From Pseudomonadota bacterium (lineage in GTDB: Bacteria; Myxococcota; Myxococcia; Myxococcales; Myxococcaceae), in assembly GCA_023426545.1 (NCBI GenBank), contig JAFAAN010000016.1, positions 1-64,000 of the forward strand: 64,000 bases of DNA, in the 5' to 3' direction. The notes under the pieces were generated by a model. That model was not told the origin of the DNA. It saw only the letters and a list, made by a program, of their open reading frames with translations, and ran no database searches. Within the stretch, counting starts at the first letter, position 1. Every line of letters begins with the position of its first letter. Below, piece by piece: positions 36,942-45,812 of the stretch. A program made the position numbers and the translations under genes.

Positions 36942-38423
36942 ATGAAGACTTCCCTGCTCCATGTTGGACTCGCCCTGAGCCTGGGCGGCCCCGCGCAGTT
37001 CGCGGGGGCGGATGCCGCGCGCGCGGCGGTGGGCGTAACGCCGGTCGAACCTTCCAAACTCGAGCGCGGCGTGGCCCCGAGGGTCCTCGCCGCGGAGGGC
37101 CGTGCGGCACTGACCGCCAGTGCCCCGACGCCTCCCCCTGGGGCATTCCCCTCCCCACGCGCCTCCTCAGAGCGCGCGCGAGCGCCCACCTCCACGGCGC
37201 CGCCAGCCGACGTGGCCTCACTGCTGGCCGACCGCTGCAGGCAGTGGGCGGCGGCGCCCGACAATCCCTGGGCCCTGGCGCACGGCATGGTGCTCGACGG
37301 GCGCGCCTTCCACACCCGAGACGGCCGGCCCGCGGCGGACGCAATCATCGCGGGCTTCTTGCGCCGGACGCGCCAGCCGGACAGCGGAGCATCCCCCTTG
37401 CCCATGCGACGCACACCGCGTGGCGAGGCGACGCCCCGGGAACGCCCCACCACGGAGGGTGGCTCCCCTGCCCCTCGCGGCAGCGGAACGCCCGCGCCCC
37501 CGCCTTCGGACGCCCCACGCGACGGCGGCTCTGGCCGGGAGCGGCTCTTCTTCGATGCCCGGACCTCCGACGGCACGCCGGTGGAGCCCCACCCGGCCCT
37601 TCAGGTGAAGTCGCTCCTGCGCGCGGGCTATCCCCTGTCGCACCGCTTCGACGCGGCCTGGGGCCCCGTCACCCTGCGCTCGCTCGTCGAGCAGTTGAAG
37701 CACGACTTCCGCCCGGACCTCGCGCGCAGCCCCGAAGGCGCCTGGGTGTTGGACGCGCTGTCCCTGGCGCTCGCGCCCGGAGCCACCTTCCTCGACGGCT
37801 CGGGCGCGCCGGTCCACATCGACTCGGTGATGCGGGACGCGCTCGCCACGCTCGAGGCGGCCCAGGCCGAGCTGCGCGCCGGCATGAAGGCCGGACGCGC
37901 CCAGGTCCCCAAGCGCAAGCAGGGCATCTACGCCCACCCCTGCGGCGGGCTCCACTACTTCCAGGCCGTGGCTGGCTGGGCCCGGCACCCCACCGTGCGC
38001 AAGGCGTGGCGCCAGCGGCTGGACGCGCAGGTGGACGTGCTCCTGTACCGGCTGGACTCCGAGGGCCGGCAGTACGAGGCGGCCCTGGCCTCGGTCCCCG
38101 CCGAGTACCGCCTCCCCCTGCTGGTGCAGATGCTCAAGTTCCAGGGCCACCTGCTGGAGACCCTGGGGCGTTATCGCGACGACACGGGCTGGCAGCCGAC
38201 GAAGGCCCAACGCCAGACGGTGGAGCGCGCGCGCACGGCCCTGGAGAGCACCGTGCGGCGACTGGACTCGGCGGGCGCCTTCGACGACCTGCCGACGCTG
38301 GCGGCCCGGCAGCCGCAACTGGCGCTGGACCTCGTGGGCGACACCTGCCACGCCGCGCACGGCGAGGCGCTGTGGCGCGCGGCGCCGCTCAGTGCCCCAG
38401 GCGCGCCCGCTCCTCGGCGGTGA
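36942..38423 (+). CDS. exported protein of unknown function
   Basis: 493 residues from ATG 36942, with signal-like N-terminus (LLHVGLALSLGGPAQFAGA). A Pro/Ser/Ala-rich linker fills about residues 60-105, and a second Pro/Arg-rich linker about 155-205. Between and after them are apparently folded domains (DVASLLADRCRQWAAAPDNPWALAHG; LFFDARTSDGTPVEPHPALQ; YAHPCGGLHYFQAV). A CGGLHYFQ motif, with a Cys-rich neighbourhood, suggests a conserved pocket. I do not recognise the family. The last 35 bases overlap the oppositely oriented CoA transferase gene. Confidence 0.7.
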   Translation: MKTSLLHVGLALSLGGPAQFAGADAARAAVGVTPVEPSKLERGVAPRVLAAEGRAALTASAPTPPPGAFPSPRASSERARAPTSTAPPADVASLLADRCRQWAAAPDNPWALAHGMVLDGRAFHTRDGRPAADAIIAGFLRRTRQPDSGASPLPMRRTPRGEATPRERPTTEGGSPAPRGSGTPAPPPSDAPRDGGSGRERLFFDARTSDGTPVEPHPALQVKSLLRAGYPLSHRFDAAWGPVTLRSLVEQLKHDFRPDLARSPEGAWVLDALSLALAPGATFLDGSGAPVHIDSVMRDALATLEAAQAELRAGMKAGRAQVPKRKQGIYAHPCGGLHYFQAVAGWARHPTVRKAWRQRLDAQVDVLLYRLDSEGRQYEAALASVPAEYRLPLLVQMLKFQGHLLETLGRYRDDTGWQPTKAQRQTVERARTALESTVRRLDSAGAFDDLPTLAARQPQLALDLVGDTCHAAHGEALWRAAPLSAPGAPAPRR

Positions 38424-39561
38424 AGCCCGCTTCCTCCAGAATCTCCGTCGAGTGCTGCCCCAGCGAGGGCGGAGCCCGCAGCGGCGCGTCGCCCATGCGC
38501 AGCGGCGTGAGCAGGTGCGTCACCTTCCGGCCCAGCGCCGCGTCCTCCGCCTCCGCGAAGAGGCCGCGCGACTGGAGCTGCGCGTCCTTCAGCACCTCGT
38601 CCCCCTCCGCCACCGCCTCGATGCACAGGTCTGAGCCCGCGAAGCGCTCCTGCCAGTACGCCAGCGGGTGCTCGGCGAACAGGCGCGTCAGCTCCGCCTT
38701 CACGCGCGCCCCCGCTTCGCCCGGGGCATAGGCGTCCTCCAGGAGGTCGGGCCGCCCCAGGCGCGCGCACACGCCCGAGAAGAACTTCGGCTCCAGCGCC
38801 CCGACCGCGAGCCACCGGTCATCCGCCGTGCGGTACAGGCCGTAGCACGCGTAGCCCCCGTTGAGCGCCTCCGTGCCCCGCTGGAGCGGCGTCCCCTGCG
38901 AGCCCAGGAAGAGGCGCGACGCCAGGTGCATGTGCAGGAAGGCCAGCGCGCCGTCCGTCATGGACACGTCCACGTAGCGCCCCTTGCCCGTGCGCTCGCG
39001 CTCGTGCAGCGCCGCGAGGATGCCCACCAGCGCGAAGAGGCTGCCGCCGCCGATGTCGCCCATCTGCACGCCAGGGAACCCGGGCGCGCCGCCCGGCTCG
39101 CCGCCGTAGCCCAGCAGCCCGGCGCGGGCCACGTAGTTCAGGTCATGCCCCGCCTTCAGCCGGTCCGGCCCCGTCTGGCCGTAACCGGAGATGGAGCAGA
39201 CGATGAGCCGCGGATTCTCCGCGCGCAGCACGGCCTCGCCCACGCCCAGCTTGTCCATGACGCCGGGCCGGAAGCTCTCCACCAGCACGTCATAGTGGTG
39301 GACCAGCCGCTTCAGCGCCTCGCGGCCCTCGGGCTGCTTCAGGTTCAGCGTCAGCGAGCGCTTGTTCCGGTTGAGGCCGTAGAACAGGCCGCTGACGTCG
39401 TCGCGAAAGGGCGGCATCTGCCGGACGTAGTCACCGCCCTCCGGCTCCTCCAGCTTGTCCACGGTGGCGCCCAGGTCGGCCAGCACCAGGGTGGCATAGG
39501 GGCCCGGCAACAGGCGTGACAGGTCCAGCACGCGCAGCCCGGTGAGCGGAAGCGACGACAT
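38389..39561 (-). CDS. CoA transferase family III (CaiB/BaiF, alpha-methylacyl-CoA racemase type)
   Basis: 390 residues. LPLTGLRVLDLSRLLPGPYATLVLADLGA is the family start; RNKRSLTLNLKQPEGR and SISGYGQTGP follow; the catalytic Asp lies in VQMGDIGGGSL. The family includes alpha-methylacyl-CoA racemases and CoA-transferases, and the GQTGP/GDIGGG spacing resembles the racemase branch. It likely handles branched-chain acyl-CoA. The minus-strand SCP2 protein upstream may be cotranscribed (gap 123 bases). Confidence 0.87.
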   Translation of the reverse strand: MSSLPLTGLRVLDLSRLLPGPYATLVLADLGATVDKLEEPEGGDYVRQMPPFRDDVSGLFYGLNRNKRSLTLNLKQPEGREALKRLVHHYDVLVESFRPGVMDKLGVGEAVLRAENPRLIVCSISGYGQTGPDRLKAGHDLNYVARAGLLGYGGEPGGAPGFPGVQMGDIGGGSLFALVGILAALHERERTGKGRYVDVSMTDGALAFLHMHLASRLFLGSQGTPLQRGTEALNGGYACYGLYRTADDRWLAVGALEPKFFSGVCARLGRPDLLEDAYAPGEAGARVKAELTRLFAEHPLAYWQERFAGSDLCIEAVAEGDEVLKDAQLQSRGLFAEAEDAALGRKVTHLLTPLRMGDAPLRAPPSLGQHSTEILEEAGFTAEERARLGH

Positions 39562-39684
39562 GGTGACTCCTCTGCGGAGAGAATCAGGGGTGTGGAAACG
39601 ACAGCGGCGCGGCTCCGGAGAGGAGACGCGCCGCGGGAGTCGGTGGCCACGGGAGCGGAACCGCCCACCGGGCCCGGCTCGGAA

Positions 39685-40008
39685 CTAGAGCAGCTTCGCG
39701 AGCTTCATCGCGAGGCCCATGTCCATGGGCTTGAACTTCAGCTTGCCCTGCATGGCCGCCATCTGCGCGTTGAGCTTCTTCTCGCGAATCTTCACGAAGT
39801 CATCGTTGCTCACGCTGATGGTCATCTTCGCGTTGTCCACGGCCCCCTCGGACACCCAGCCCTCCGACTTGGTGGTGTCCAGCGTCCACTTGCCGCCACC
39901 CTCACCCGAGACGTCGAACACGATGACCGCGTTGATCTCCTTCGCCAGCTCCGGCTTCGCCTTGAGGGTCTCCGGAATCTGGTTCTCGATGATGTCCTTC
40001 GCGCCCAT
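39685..40008 (-). CDS. SCP2 sterol-carrier domain protein
   Basis: 107 residues, a single SCP2 fold that forms a hydrophobic tunnel for acyl or sterol ligands. The core has VIVFDVSGEGGGKWTLDT, KSEGWVSEGAVDNAKMTISVSNDDF and MAAMQGKLKFKPMDMGLAMKL. AAGGAG precedes the ATG. Together with the CoA transferase just downstream it suggests a lipid or sterol-like acyl pathway. Confidence 0.85.
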   Translation of the reverse strand: MGAKDIIENQIPETLKAKPELAKEINAVIVFDVSGEGGGKWTLDTTKSEGWVSEGAVDNAKMTISVSNDDFVKIREKKLNAQMAAMQGKLKFKPMDMGLAMKLAKLL

Positions 40009-40105
40009 GACACACTCCTTGTGGCCTGATCGTTGATTTGAAAATCAAAGACGAGGGGACCGTAATGGCGCCCCCCTGGCAGGTCAAGCCACGGATGCGC
40101 TTCTG

Positions 40106-40513
40106 TCAGGCGCTGGTGGTGGCGGCCGCGGGGTTCAGCGAGCGGCGGACCATGTCCAACAGGTCGTTGAGCTCGAAGGGCTTCGCCAGGTGGCCCACCG
40201 CGCCGATGTCGGCCGCCTTGCTGCCGACATTGCGGTCCGCACTGAGGACGATGAGGGGGATGCGCGCCACCGCCTCCGGCTTCTGCCGCATGCGCTGGGC
40301 GAACTCCCACCCGTCCATCACCGGCATCATGAGGTCGAGCAGGATGAGGTTCGGTGGCTCGGGTTCGAGCCGCTCCAGGGCCTCCTTCCCGTTCCGCGCA
40401 CGGCGGATTTCGAAGCCTTCGGCTTCCAGAATCTCTGAAAGCGCCTCCAGGATGTCCGGATCGTCATCGACGACCAAGACGACCGGGGCACCCGCATGCT
40501 GTGCATTGTGCAA
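40106..40513 (-). CDS. single-domain response regulator
   Basis: About 135 residues if read from TTG 40513; the frame is open further upstream, so the start is uncertain. All receiver residues are present: Asp triplet at 16-18, phospho-acceptor Asp60 in LILLDLMMP, Ser91 in VLSA and Lys111 in LAKPFE. No output domain follows, so it works by protein contact or in a phosphorelay. It is divergent from the histidine-kinase-like gene, 162 bases away, which suggests a pair. Confidence 0.85.
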   Translation of the reverse strand: MHNAQHAGAPVVLVVDDDPDILEALSEILEAEGFEIRRARNGKEALERLEPEPPNLILLDLMMPVMDGWEFAQRMRQKPEAVARIPLIVLSADRNVGSKAADIGAVGHLAKPFELNDLLDMVRRSLNPAAATTSA

Positions 40514-40675
40514 GGTCAGAGCAGTCTCCCGAGGTGCGACGCGGGGGTTCTTCAACCATCCTCCCACACGGCCACGCAAGAAAATGCGCCCACGCCGCTG
40601 GCCATGGGCCCACGTTGCAAAACCGACAGTCCCTGCCCACCCTTTCCGTGACCTGATGGACTGGAGGCGAGGAAC

Positions 40676-41692
40676 GTGGCGAGCGCGGGGGAGCTGACGG
40701 CAGGCGGCGTGGCGGCACCGGGGCTTCTGCTGCTCCCGCGCGAGGGGGAGCCCCGCCTGCTCGGGCGCTCCCTGCTGGAGCAGCTCGGCCTGGAGGCCCT
40801 GCCCCGGCACGTGGCCTCGCTGCCGGAGCTGCTGGAGCCCGCGGGCTTCCGGCCGCGCCCCGGCAGCGGCAACCTCTGGGAGCGCGACGGCCGGGTGCTG
40901 ATGGCCGGCGAGGAGCGCCTGGAGGATGGCTGCCTGCTGCTGTGGACCTCGCCCCTGGCCTGGGACGAGGCGGAGGTACGCCGCCGCGTGCGCTACCTGT
41001 CCATGGCCTCACACGACCTGCGGGGCTCCCTGGCCAACGTCCGCTCCTACGCGGCGCTGCTGCTCAACGGGCGCGTGCCCCTGGAGCCCAAGGTGCGGCG
41101 CGGGCTGGAGACCATCCTCCGCAACGCGGACCGCTCGCTCGCCTTCTCCCAGGACTTCTTCGATGCCAGCCGGGCGGACCTGGGCTCCCTGCCCTGCGAG
41201 CTGGAGCGGCAATCGCTCGTGCCGCTGCTGGACGCCGCGGTGGCACGGCAGCACGCGGCGGCCTCGGCGGCCCAGGTATCCCTCCTGCCGCCCCGGGGCT
41301 CCGGGGAGGCCTCGCTGGACGCCATCGTGGACGGGGCCCGCATCCAGCACGCGGTGGAGTCCTTCATCCAGTACCAGCTCGCCCGGGCCCAGGCGGGCGA
41401 GGTCATCCGGGTGCGCCTGCGCGCCCACCCGCCCCGGCTCCGGGTGGAGGTCCGCCGGGATGGGGCCCCGCTGACGGACGAGGATGCCGCATCCGTCTTC
41501 CAGCGGGAGGAGCGCGCCTTCCGGGAGAAGCGGCTGGAGGACCCCCTGCGCGTCTACCTGGCCCGGCAGGAGGTGGAGGCCCACGGCGGCGGCGTAGGCG
41601 TGGAGACGGACCGGGGCGGTAGCACCCTGTTCTTCACGCTGCCACAAGCCCCCGTTGCGGAGCTCGGTTCTCCAGCGAGCATGCAGGCTTGA
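40676..41692 (+). CDS. histidine kinase-like protein with degenerate ATP site
   Basis: 338 residues, GTG start with GGAGGCGAGG upstream. Residues 1-100 form an unrecognised N-terminal domain with no membrane segment. The phospho-acceptor box SMASHDLRGSLANVRSY has His113. The ATPase domain is odd: the N-box reads IQHAVESFIQYQLA without the usual Asn, and the G1 box reads VRRDGAPL, with Arg and Pro at the positions of an Asp and the last Gly. The G2 region HGGGVGVETDRGGSTLFF remains. ATP binding is therefore doubtful. It may be a pseudokinase or accept phosphate from the divergent receiver protein (inference). Confidence 0.8.
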   Translation: MASAGELTAGGVAAPGLLLLPREGEPRLLGRSLLEQLGLEALPRHVASLPELLEPAGFRPRPGSGNLWERDGRVLMAGEERLEDGCLLLWTSPLAWDEAEVRRRVRYLSMASHDLRGSLANVRSYAALLLNGRVPLEPKVRRGLETILRNADRSLAFSQDFFDASRADLGSLPCELERQSLVPLLDAAVARQHAAASAAQVSLLPPRGSGEASLDAIVDGARIQHAVESFIQYQLARAQAGEVIRVRLRAHPPRLRVEVRRDGAPLTDEDAASVFQREERAFREKRLEDPLRVYLARQEVEAHGGGVGVETDRGGSTLFFTLPQAPVAELGSPASMQA

Positions 41693-41767
41693 ATCGTCCG
41701 CCGGTCTTGCTGGCGGTCGGCGGCGCCCATCGGTATGCTCCCCGCGTCTTCACGAAGGAGCCGAGTG

Positions 41768-42013
41768 ATGGGTCTGAAGGGAATGGAAATCCTGCTGATC
41801 ATGGCGGTGCTGCTGCTCCTGTTCGGAGCGTCGCGCCTGCCTCAGCTCGGTTCGTCGCTGGGAAGTGCCATCCGCAACTTCAAGCGCGGCTTCGGCGGCG
41901 AAGGCGAGGACGCCCCCGCGCAGGGGGACAAGAAGTCCACCGCCACCCTGTCCAGCAGCTCCGGCGTCGAGGGCGAGGTCGCCAAGAGCCAGACGCCCAG
42001 CGGTCACGCCTGA
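41768..42013 (+). CDS. tatA: Sec-independent translocase subunit TatA
   Basis: 81 residues from ATG 41768 with AAGGAG upstream. One N-terminal membrane helix (MEILLIMAVLLLLFGASRLPQL) leads into the amphipathic GSAIRNFKRGF that defines TatA/E. TatA multimers form the pore for folded proteins carrying twin-arginine signals. TatB and TatC are not in the window. The tail is Ser/Gly-rich. Confidence 0.9.
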   Translation: MGLKGMEILLIMAVLLLLFGASRLPQLGSSLGSAIRNFKRGFGGEGEDAPAQGDKKSTATLSSSSGVEGEVAKSQTPSGHA

Positions 42014-42051
42014 GCCGTCCCCGGGGGCACCGCCCCTGCCTGGAGCACACG

Positions 42052-42095
42052 ACGCCCGCGCCGCCCCGGAGACGGGAGGCCGGGCGTTCGTATTT
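42052..42095 (+). terminator. hairpin with T-rich tail between tatA and the acyl-CoA ligase gene
   Basis: ACGCCCG (42052-42058) pairs with CGGGCGT (42081-42087), extended inside by GCC/GGC past a one-base bulge. TTCGTATTT follows on the plus strand. The two genes are convergent, so it may stop both transcripts. Confidence 0.5.
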
Positions 42096-42105
42096 GCAGC
42101 GAGCC

Positions 42106-43974
42106 TCAGTCGACGACGGCGGTGCCCGCGTACAGCCCGTCCAGCTGAGCCTGGTACTTCTGGCGGCAGACCCTGCGCTTGACGCTGAGCTTGGGCGTCA
42201 GCTCGCCCGTCTCCTGGCTGAAGTCGTTCTCCAGCACCGCGAAGCGCTTGAGCGTGGCGTAGGGCGGCTGTTGCGCGTTGACCTGGGCCACGGCCGCCTC
42301 CACCGCCGCGTGGACCTCCGGGCGCCGGGCATTCTCCGAATAAGCGCCCACCGGGGCGCCCTTCTCCTGGAGCAGCTTGCGCGAGGCCTCGTCCGACACG
42401 GTGACGAGCGCCACCAGGTAGGGCCGCTTGTCGCCGAACACCAGGGCCTGGCTGATGATGCCGTGCGTCTTGAGGGCGTTCTCCAGGTTCTGCGGCGCCA
42501 CGTTCTTGCCGCCCGCGGTGATGATGAGGTCCTTCTTGCGGTCGGTGATGCGCAGGTAGTTGTCCGCGTCCAGCTCGCCGATGTCGCCGGTGTGGAACCA
42601 GCCCTCCGCGTCGATGGCCTCCGCCGTGGCCTCCGGGTCCTTGTAGTACCCCTTCATGACGGAGGGCCCGCGGATGAGGATTTCACCGTCGGAGGCAATC
42701 TTGACCTCCAGGCCGGGCATGGGCGCGCCCACGGTGCCAATCTTGATTCTGTGCTCGCGGTTGACGGTGGAGCCGGCGGCCGTCTCCGTCAGGCCGTAGC
42801 CCTCCAGCACCTTGAAGCCCAGCAAGTCGAAGAAGTAGCCGATCTTCGGCGACAGCGGCGCGCCACCGGAGATGAACAGGCGCATGTTGCCGCCCAGCTT
42901 CTCGTCGATGGCGGCCCGCACCTTGGAGAACACCAGCTTCTTCGCCAGGGCGAAGCCCAGTGAGTCGTACTCGCGGCCCTGGCTGCGCGCCTCGACGTAC
43001 TCGTCGAAGAGCTTGAACGCCCAGCGGAACAGCCGCCCCTTGAGGCCCGGGGACGCCGAGCCGTTGGCCACCACGTTGTTGTAGACCTTCTCGAAGACGC
43101 GCGGCACCGACGGCAGCACCGAGGGCCGCGTCTCCACGAGGTTGGCCAGCAGCGTGTCCACCGACTCGGCGACGATGAGGCGGTAGCCCATGCTCAGCCA
43201 GGCCGCCTTCACCACCTGCGCGAAGACGTGCGCCAGGGGGAGGAACAGCATCACCGAGTCGCCGGGGGCCATCATCCCCACCGACTGGGCGGCCTTCGCC
43301 TCATAGGCCCAGTTCTGGTGGGTGAGGATGACGCCCTTGGGGTCTCCGGTGGTGCCGGACGTGTAGATGAGCGAGGCGGTGTCCTCCATGGACACCGCCG
43401 CGACGCGCTCGTCGAAGGCCTCTGGCCGGGCGGCATGCGCGGCGCGCCCCTGCGCCATGAGGTCCGCGAGCGACAGCTCGGCGCCCCCGCCGATGGAGCC
43501 CTCGAAGAGGACGACCTTGCTCACGCTGGGACACCAGGGGAGCGTCTGCCGCAGGCGCGTGAGCCGGCCTGGCTGCCGGGGGTCCTCCTCGTCGTGGTCG
43601 ACGAAGACGAACGTCGCCTCGGAGTGGCTCAGGATGTGCCGGCACTCGTCGGGAGTACTGGACCCGTAGATGGGGACGGTGATGGCCCGCGCGGCGCTGA
43701 TGGCCACGTCACAGACGAGCCACTGCAGGCTGGTGTTGGCGAAGAGGGCCACCCGGTCTCCGGGATTCACCCCCTGCGCCACCAGGGCCGCGGACAGCGC
43801 CTTCACCTCCTCCAGGAGCTGGGCGAAGGTGACGTCGTGCCAGCGGCCGTCCTTCTTGTAGGCCACCCCTACCGCCGACGCGTTCCTCGCGCGCTGGATG
43901 AGCAGCTGGACGAGCGTCCCGTCCTGGAGTCCCCCCGCGGTAGCGGAGGCCGCCACCTGGTTCTCTGCCATCAT
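42106..43974 (-). CDS. long-chain acyl-CoA synthetase (AMP-forming)
   Basis: 622 residues from the ATG at 43974, which overlaps the stop of the upstream TPR gene (ATGA); a second ATG follows at once. AMP-binding motifs are YTSGTTGDPKG (204-214), LFISGGAPLSPKIG, EGYGLTETAAG, GWFHTGDIG and DRKKDLIITAGGKN. It activates fatty acids as acyl-CoA via acyl-AMP. The length fits the FadD15-like group. It should feed beta-oxidation or lipid synthesis, with the CoA transferase, SCP2 and acyl-CoA dehydrogenase genes also in this window. Confidence 0.92.
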   Translation of the reverse strand: MMAENQVAASATAGGLQDGTLVQLLIQRARNASAVGVAYKKDGRWHDVTFAQLLEEVKALSAALVAQGVNPGDRVALFANTSLQWLVCDVAISAARAITVPIYGSSTPDECRHILSHSEATFVFVDHDEEDPRQPGRLTRLRQTLPWCPSVSKVVLFEGSIGGGAELSLADLMAQGRAAHAARPEAFDERVAAVSMEDTASLIYTSGTTGDPKGVILTHQNWAYEAKAAQSVGMMAPGDSVMLFLPLAHVFAQVVKAAWLSMGYRLIVAESVDTLLANLVETRPSVLPSVPRVFEKVYNNVVANGSASPGLKGRLFRWAFKLFDEYVEARSQGREYDSLGFALAKKLVFSKVRAAIDEKLGGNMRLFISGGAPLSPKIGYFFDLLGFKVLEGYGLTETAAGSTVNREHRIKIGTVGAPMPGLEVKIASDGEILIRGPSVMKGYYKDPEATAEAIDAEGWFHTGDIGELDADNYLRITDRKKDLIITAGGKNVAPQNLENALKTHGIISQALVFGDKRPYLVALVTVSDEASRKLLQEKGAPVGAYSENARRPEVHAAVEAAVAQVNAQQPPYATLKRFAVLENDFSQETGELTPKLSVKRRVCRQKYQAQLDGLYAGTAVVD

Positions 43975-44711
43975 CTGAGCTCCTTCTCGATGTCGGCTTC
44001 GACCTTCTTGGACCACTCCTTCACGCGCCGCCCCTCCGCGGGGTCGTACGCGACGCTGCCTTGCTTCACCTTCTGGATGGCCTCGCGCGCCTTCTCCGCC
44101 TTCCCGTCCTTGAGGAGCGTCTCCGCGAGGAAGTAATAGGCACGCAGCATCTGCGGATGCTTGGCGCCGGCCTTCTCGTAGAGGCCGGCGGACTTTGCCA
44201 GGTCGCGCTTGGGCCAGGGCAGCTCGTAGTAGTAGCGGCCCTTGGCCAGGAGCGGCGCGCCCCGGTCGTAGTCCGGATCCAGCTGGATGGCCTTGTCGAG
44301 GCGCTCGTTGAACTTGCCCTCGAGCCCCTCCCCCAGCGCCTTCATGATGCCCACGGCCTGGGAGTACGCCCCGATGCCAGCGGCCGCGTAGTAGTGGCCC
44401 TCCACACGCTCGGGCGCCAGCTTCGCCGCCTTGTCGCCCCAGTCCCAGGTCTGGCGGCCCAGCACCTTCTTCAGCTTCTCGCTGGCCGCCCCGTCCGCCT
44501 GCCACTGGAGGATGCGCGCCTTGCGCCACACCAGCTCGTAGTCCTCGGGCGCGGCGTCCAGCGCGGCCTTCAGCGCGTCCTCGTAGGCCTTCTCCCCACC
44601 CGGCTCCCCGCGCTTCGCGTACAGGTCGTCAAGCTGGGACAGCAGGGAGGACTCGGCCCCCCAGGCAGGCAGGCTCAGGAGGAGGCTCAAAGCAAATAAA
44701 ATCAGGCGCAT
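43971..44711 (-). CDS. exported TPR-like protein
   Basis: 246 residues from ATG 44711, starting with a signal peptide (LILFALSLLLSLPAWG). The rest is alpha-helical repeats such as EDALKAALDAAPEDYELVWRKARI and FNERLDKAIQLDPDYDRGAP. The GHYYAAAGIGAYSQAVG segment resembles TatT-type periplasmic subunits of TRAP transporters, but no TRAP genes are near. The stop overlaps the acyl-CoA synthetase start, so they are coupled. Possible fatty-acid or ligand handling (inference). Confidence 0.78.
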   Translation of the reverse strand: MRLILFALSLLLSLPAWGAESSLLSQLDDLYAKRGEPGGEKAYEDALKAALDAAPEDYELVWRKARILQWQADGAASEKLKKVLGRQTWDWGDKAAKLAPERVEGHYYAAAGIGAYSQAVGIMKALGEGLEGKFNERLDKAIQLDPDYDRGAPLLAKGRYYYELPWPKRDLAKSAGLYEKAGAKHPQMLRAYYFLAETLLKDGKAEKAREAIQKVKQGSVAYDPAEGRRVKEWSKKVEADIEKELR

Positions 44712-44783
44712 AAGCGCGGGGCTTAGCACGCACATTTACTCGCGAGCAAACCAGCGCGCCTCGAACATCCGCCCACAAGACAA

Positions 44784-44824
44784 GAGGCGGGAGCGGCCCG
44801 GGGTGCCCCGTACCGTCCCGCCTC
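44784..44824 (-). terminator. terminator after the sigma factor gene
   Basis: GAGGCGGGA (44784-44792) pairs perfectly with TCCCGCCTC (44816-44824) and inner GG/CC pairs extend it. On the minus strand the stem is followed by TTGTCTTGT, a fair U-rich tail, 40 bases after the sigma factor stop. Confidence 0.6.
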
Positions 44825-44863
44825 GATGACGCGCCCTCCCCCGTGGAGAGGCTCTCCCGGCGC

Positions 44864-45610
44864 TCACGCGGCATCTGCCGCGTGGTCGCCCAGCTGCTCC
44901 TCGTTCTCGTTGAACGCGGACAGGTAGCGCTCCAGGAAGGTCTTCGTCTTCAGCTCGACCTGGCGCACGCGCTCGCGCGAGACGCCCCAGCGCTGGCCCA
45001 GCTCTTCCAGCGTAAGCGGTTTGTCCTGGGTCAGCCGCTCCGTGAGGATGTCCCAGCCCAGGTCACCGATGCGCTTGCGCACCTTGGCGAGCGCCGCCTG
45101 AATCTCCGCGTCCTGCTCGTGCGACAGGAACACCTGCTGCGGAGACGGGCTGGAGTCCTCCAGCCGGTCGAGGAAGGTCGTCTCGCCATCCTCGTCGATG
45201 GTGGCATCCAGCGAGAAGTCGACCATGCTGCCGCGCTCCGCCTCGCCACCGCGCACCTGGCTGCGATTGTCCTTCAGATAGCGAGTGATGTAGGCGCGAA
45301 TCCACCACACCGCGTATGTCGCGAAGCGCACGTTCTTCTTCGGGTCGAAGTGCTCGATCGCCTTCATGAGGCCCACGTTGCCCTCCTGGATGAGGTCATC
45401 CAGGCGCGCGCCGCGATTGGCGAATTTCTTCGCCACGGCGACAACGAACGCCAGATTGGAGCTGGCGAGCGTCTGCCGCGCGGACTCGTCACCCTTGCGG
45501 GCGCGACGAGCGAGCTCATACTCCTGCTCGCGCGTCAGCTGCTGGTGCCCGCCAAGGCTCCGAAGGTAGTGCGACAGGCCTTCCGCTGCGTACTTCGTCG
45601 AATTGGCCAT
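44864..45610 (-). CDS. sigD: alternative sigma-70 factor, SigD-like (RpoH-type architecture)
   Basis: 248 residues from ATG 45610 with GGAGGACGGG upstream. Region 2 is LAFVVAVAKKF..RLDDLIQEGNVGLMKAIEHFDPKKNVRFATYAVWWIRAYI, with the RpoH-like AYI and Arg-rich boundary. Region 4 ends WGVSRERVRQVELKTKTF. Region 1.1 is absent. The length and region 2 fit the RpoH-like group that includes M. xanthus SigB, SigC and SigD. I prefer SigD because M. xanthus sigD lies not far from aglZ on that chromosome (recalled, not checked). These factors act in stationary phase, stress and development. It is not proven which paralogue this is. Confidence 0.85.
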   Translation of the reverse strand: MANSTKYAAEGLSHYLRSLGGHQQLTREQEYELARRARKGDESARQTLASSNLAFVVAVAKKFANRGARLDDLIQEGNVGLMKAIEHFDPKKNVRFATYAVWWIRAYITRYLKDNRSQVRGGEAERGSMVDFSLDATIDEDGETTFLDRLEDSSPSPQQVFLSHEQDAEIQAALAKVRKRIGDLGWDILTERLTQDKPLTLEELGQRWGVSRERVRQVELKTKTFLERYLSAFNENEEQLGDHAADAA

Positions 45611-45786
45611 GATTTCCCGTCCTCCGTTCGATGCCGGACGCGCGCTCCCCCGTCGCCTCGCGTCCACCTGGACCTAAGACGCGCAACGAGCGAAAGGGTT
45701 TCTCATTCCAGGTCCGAGAATGCATTTCGAACGGCATTCCCAGCCCTTCCCGTGACTTGGGCGGTATGCCGCTCGACGCTCGGATG

Positions 45787-45807
45787 AAAAAAGAGCCCGC
45801 GTCGGCT
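45787..45807 (-). terminator. hairpin with T6 tract after the FAD-linked oxidase gene
   Basis: On the minus strand AGCC..GGCT (45794-45807) is followed by CTTTTTT (45787-45793), only six bases past the stop codon. The stem is short but the T tract is rare in this genome. Confidence 0.45.
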
Positions 45808-45812
45808 ACGAA

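Noticed and set aside
42106..44529. An 807-residue fusion of TPR and acyl-CoA ligase frames
   Set aside because: The long frame only reads through the shadow of the TPR gene. The ligase begins at 43974 with an ATGA overlap.
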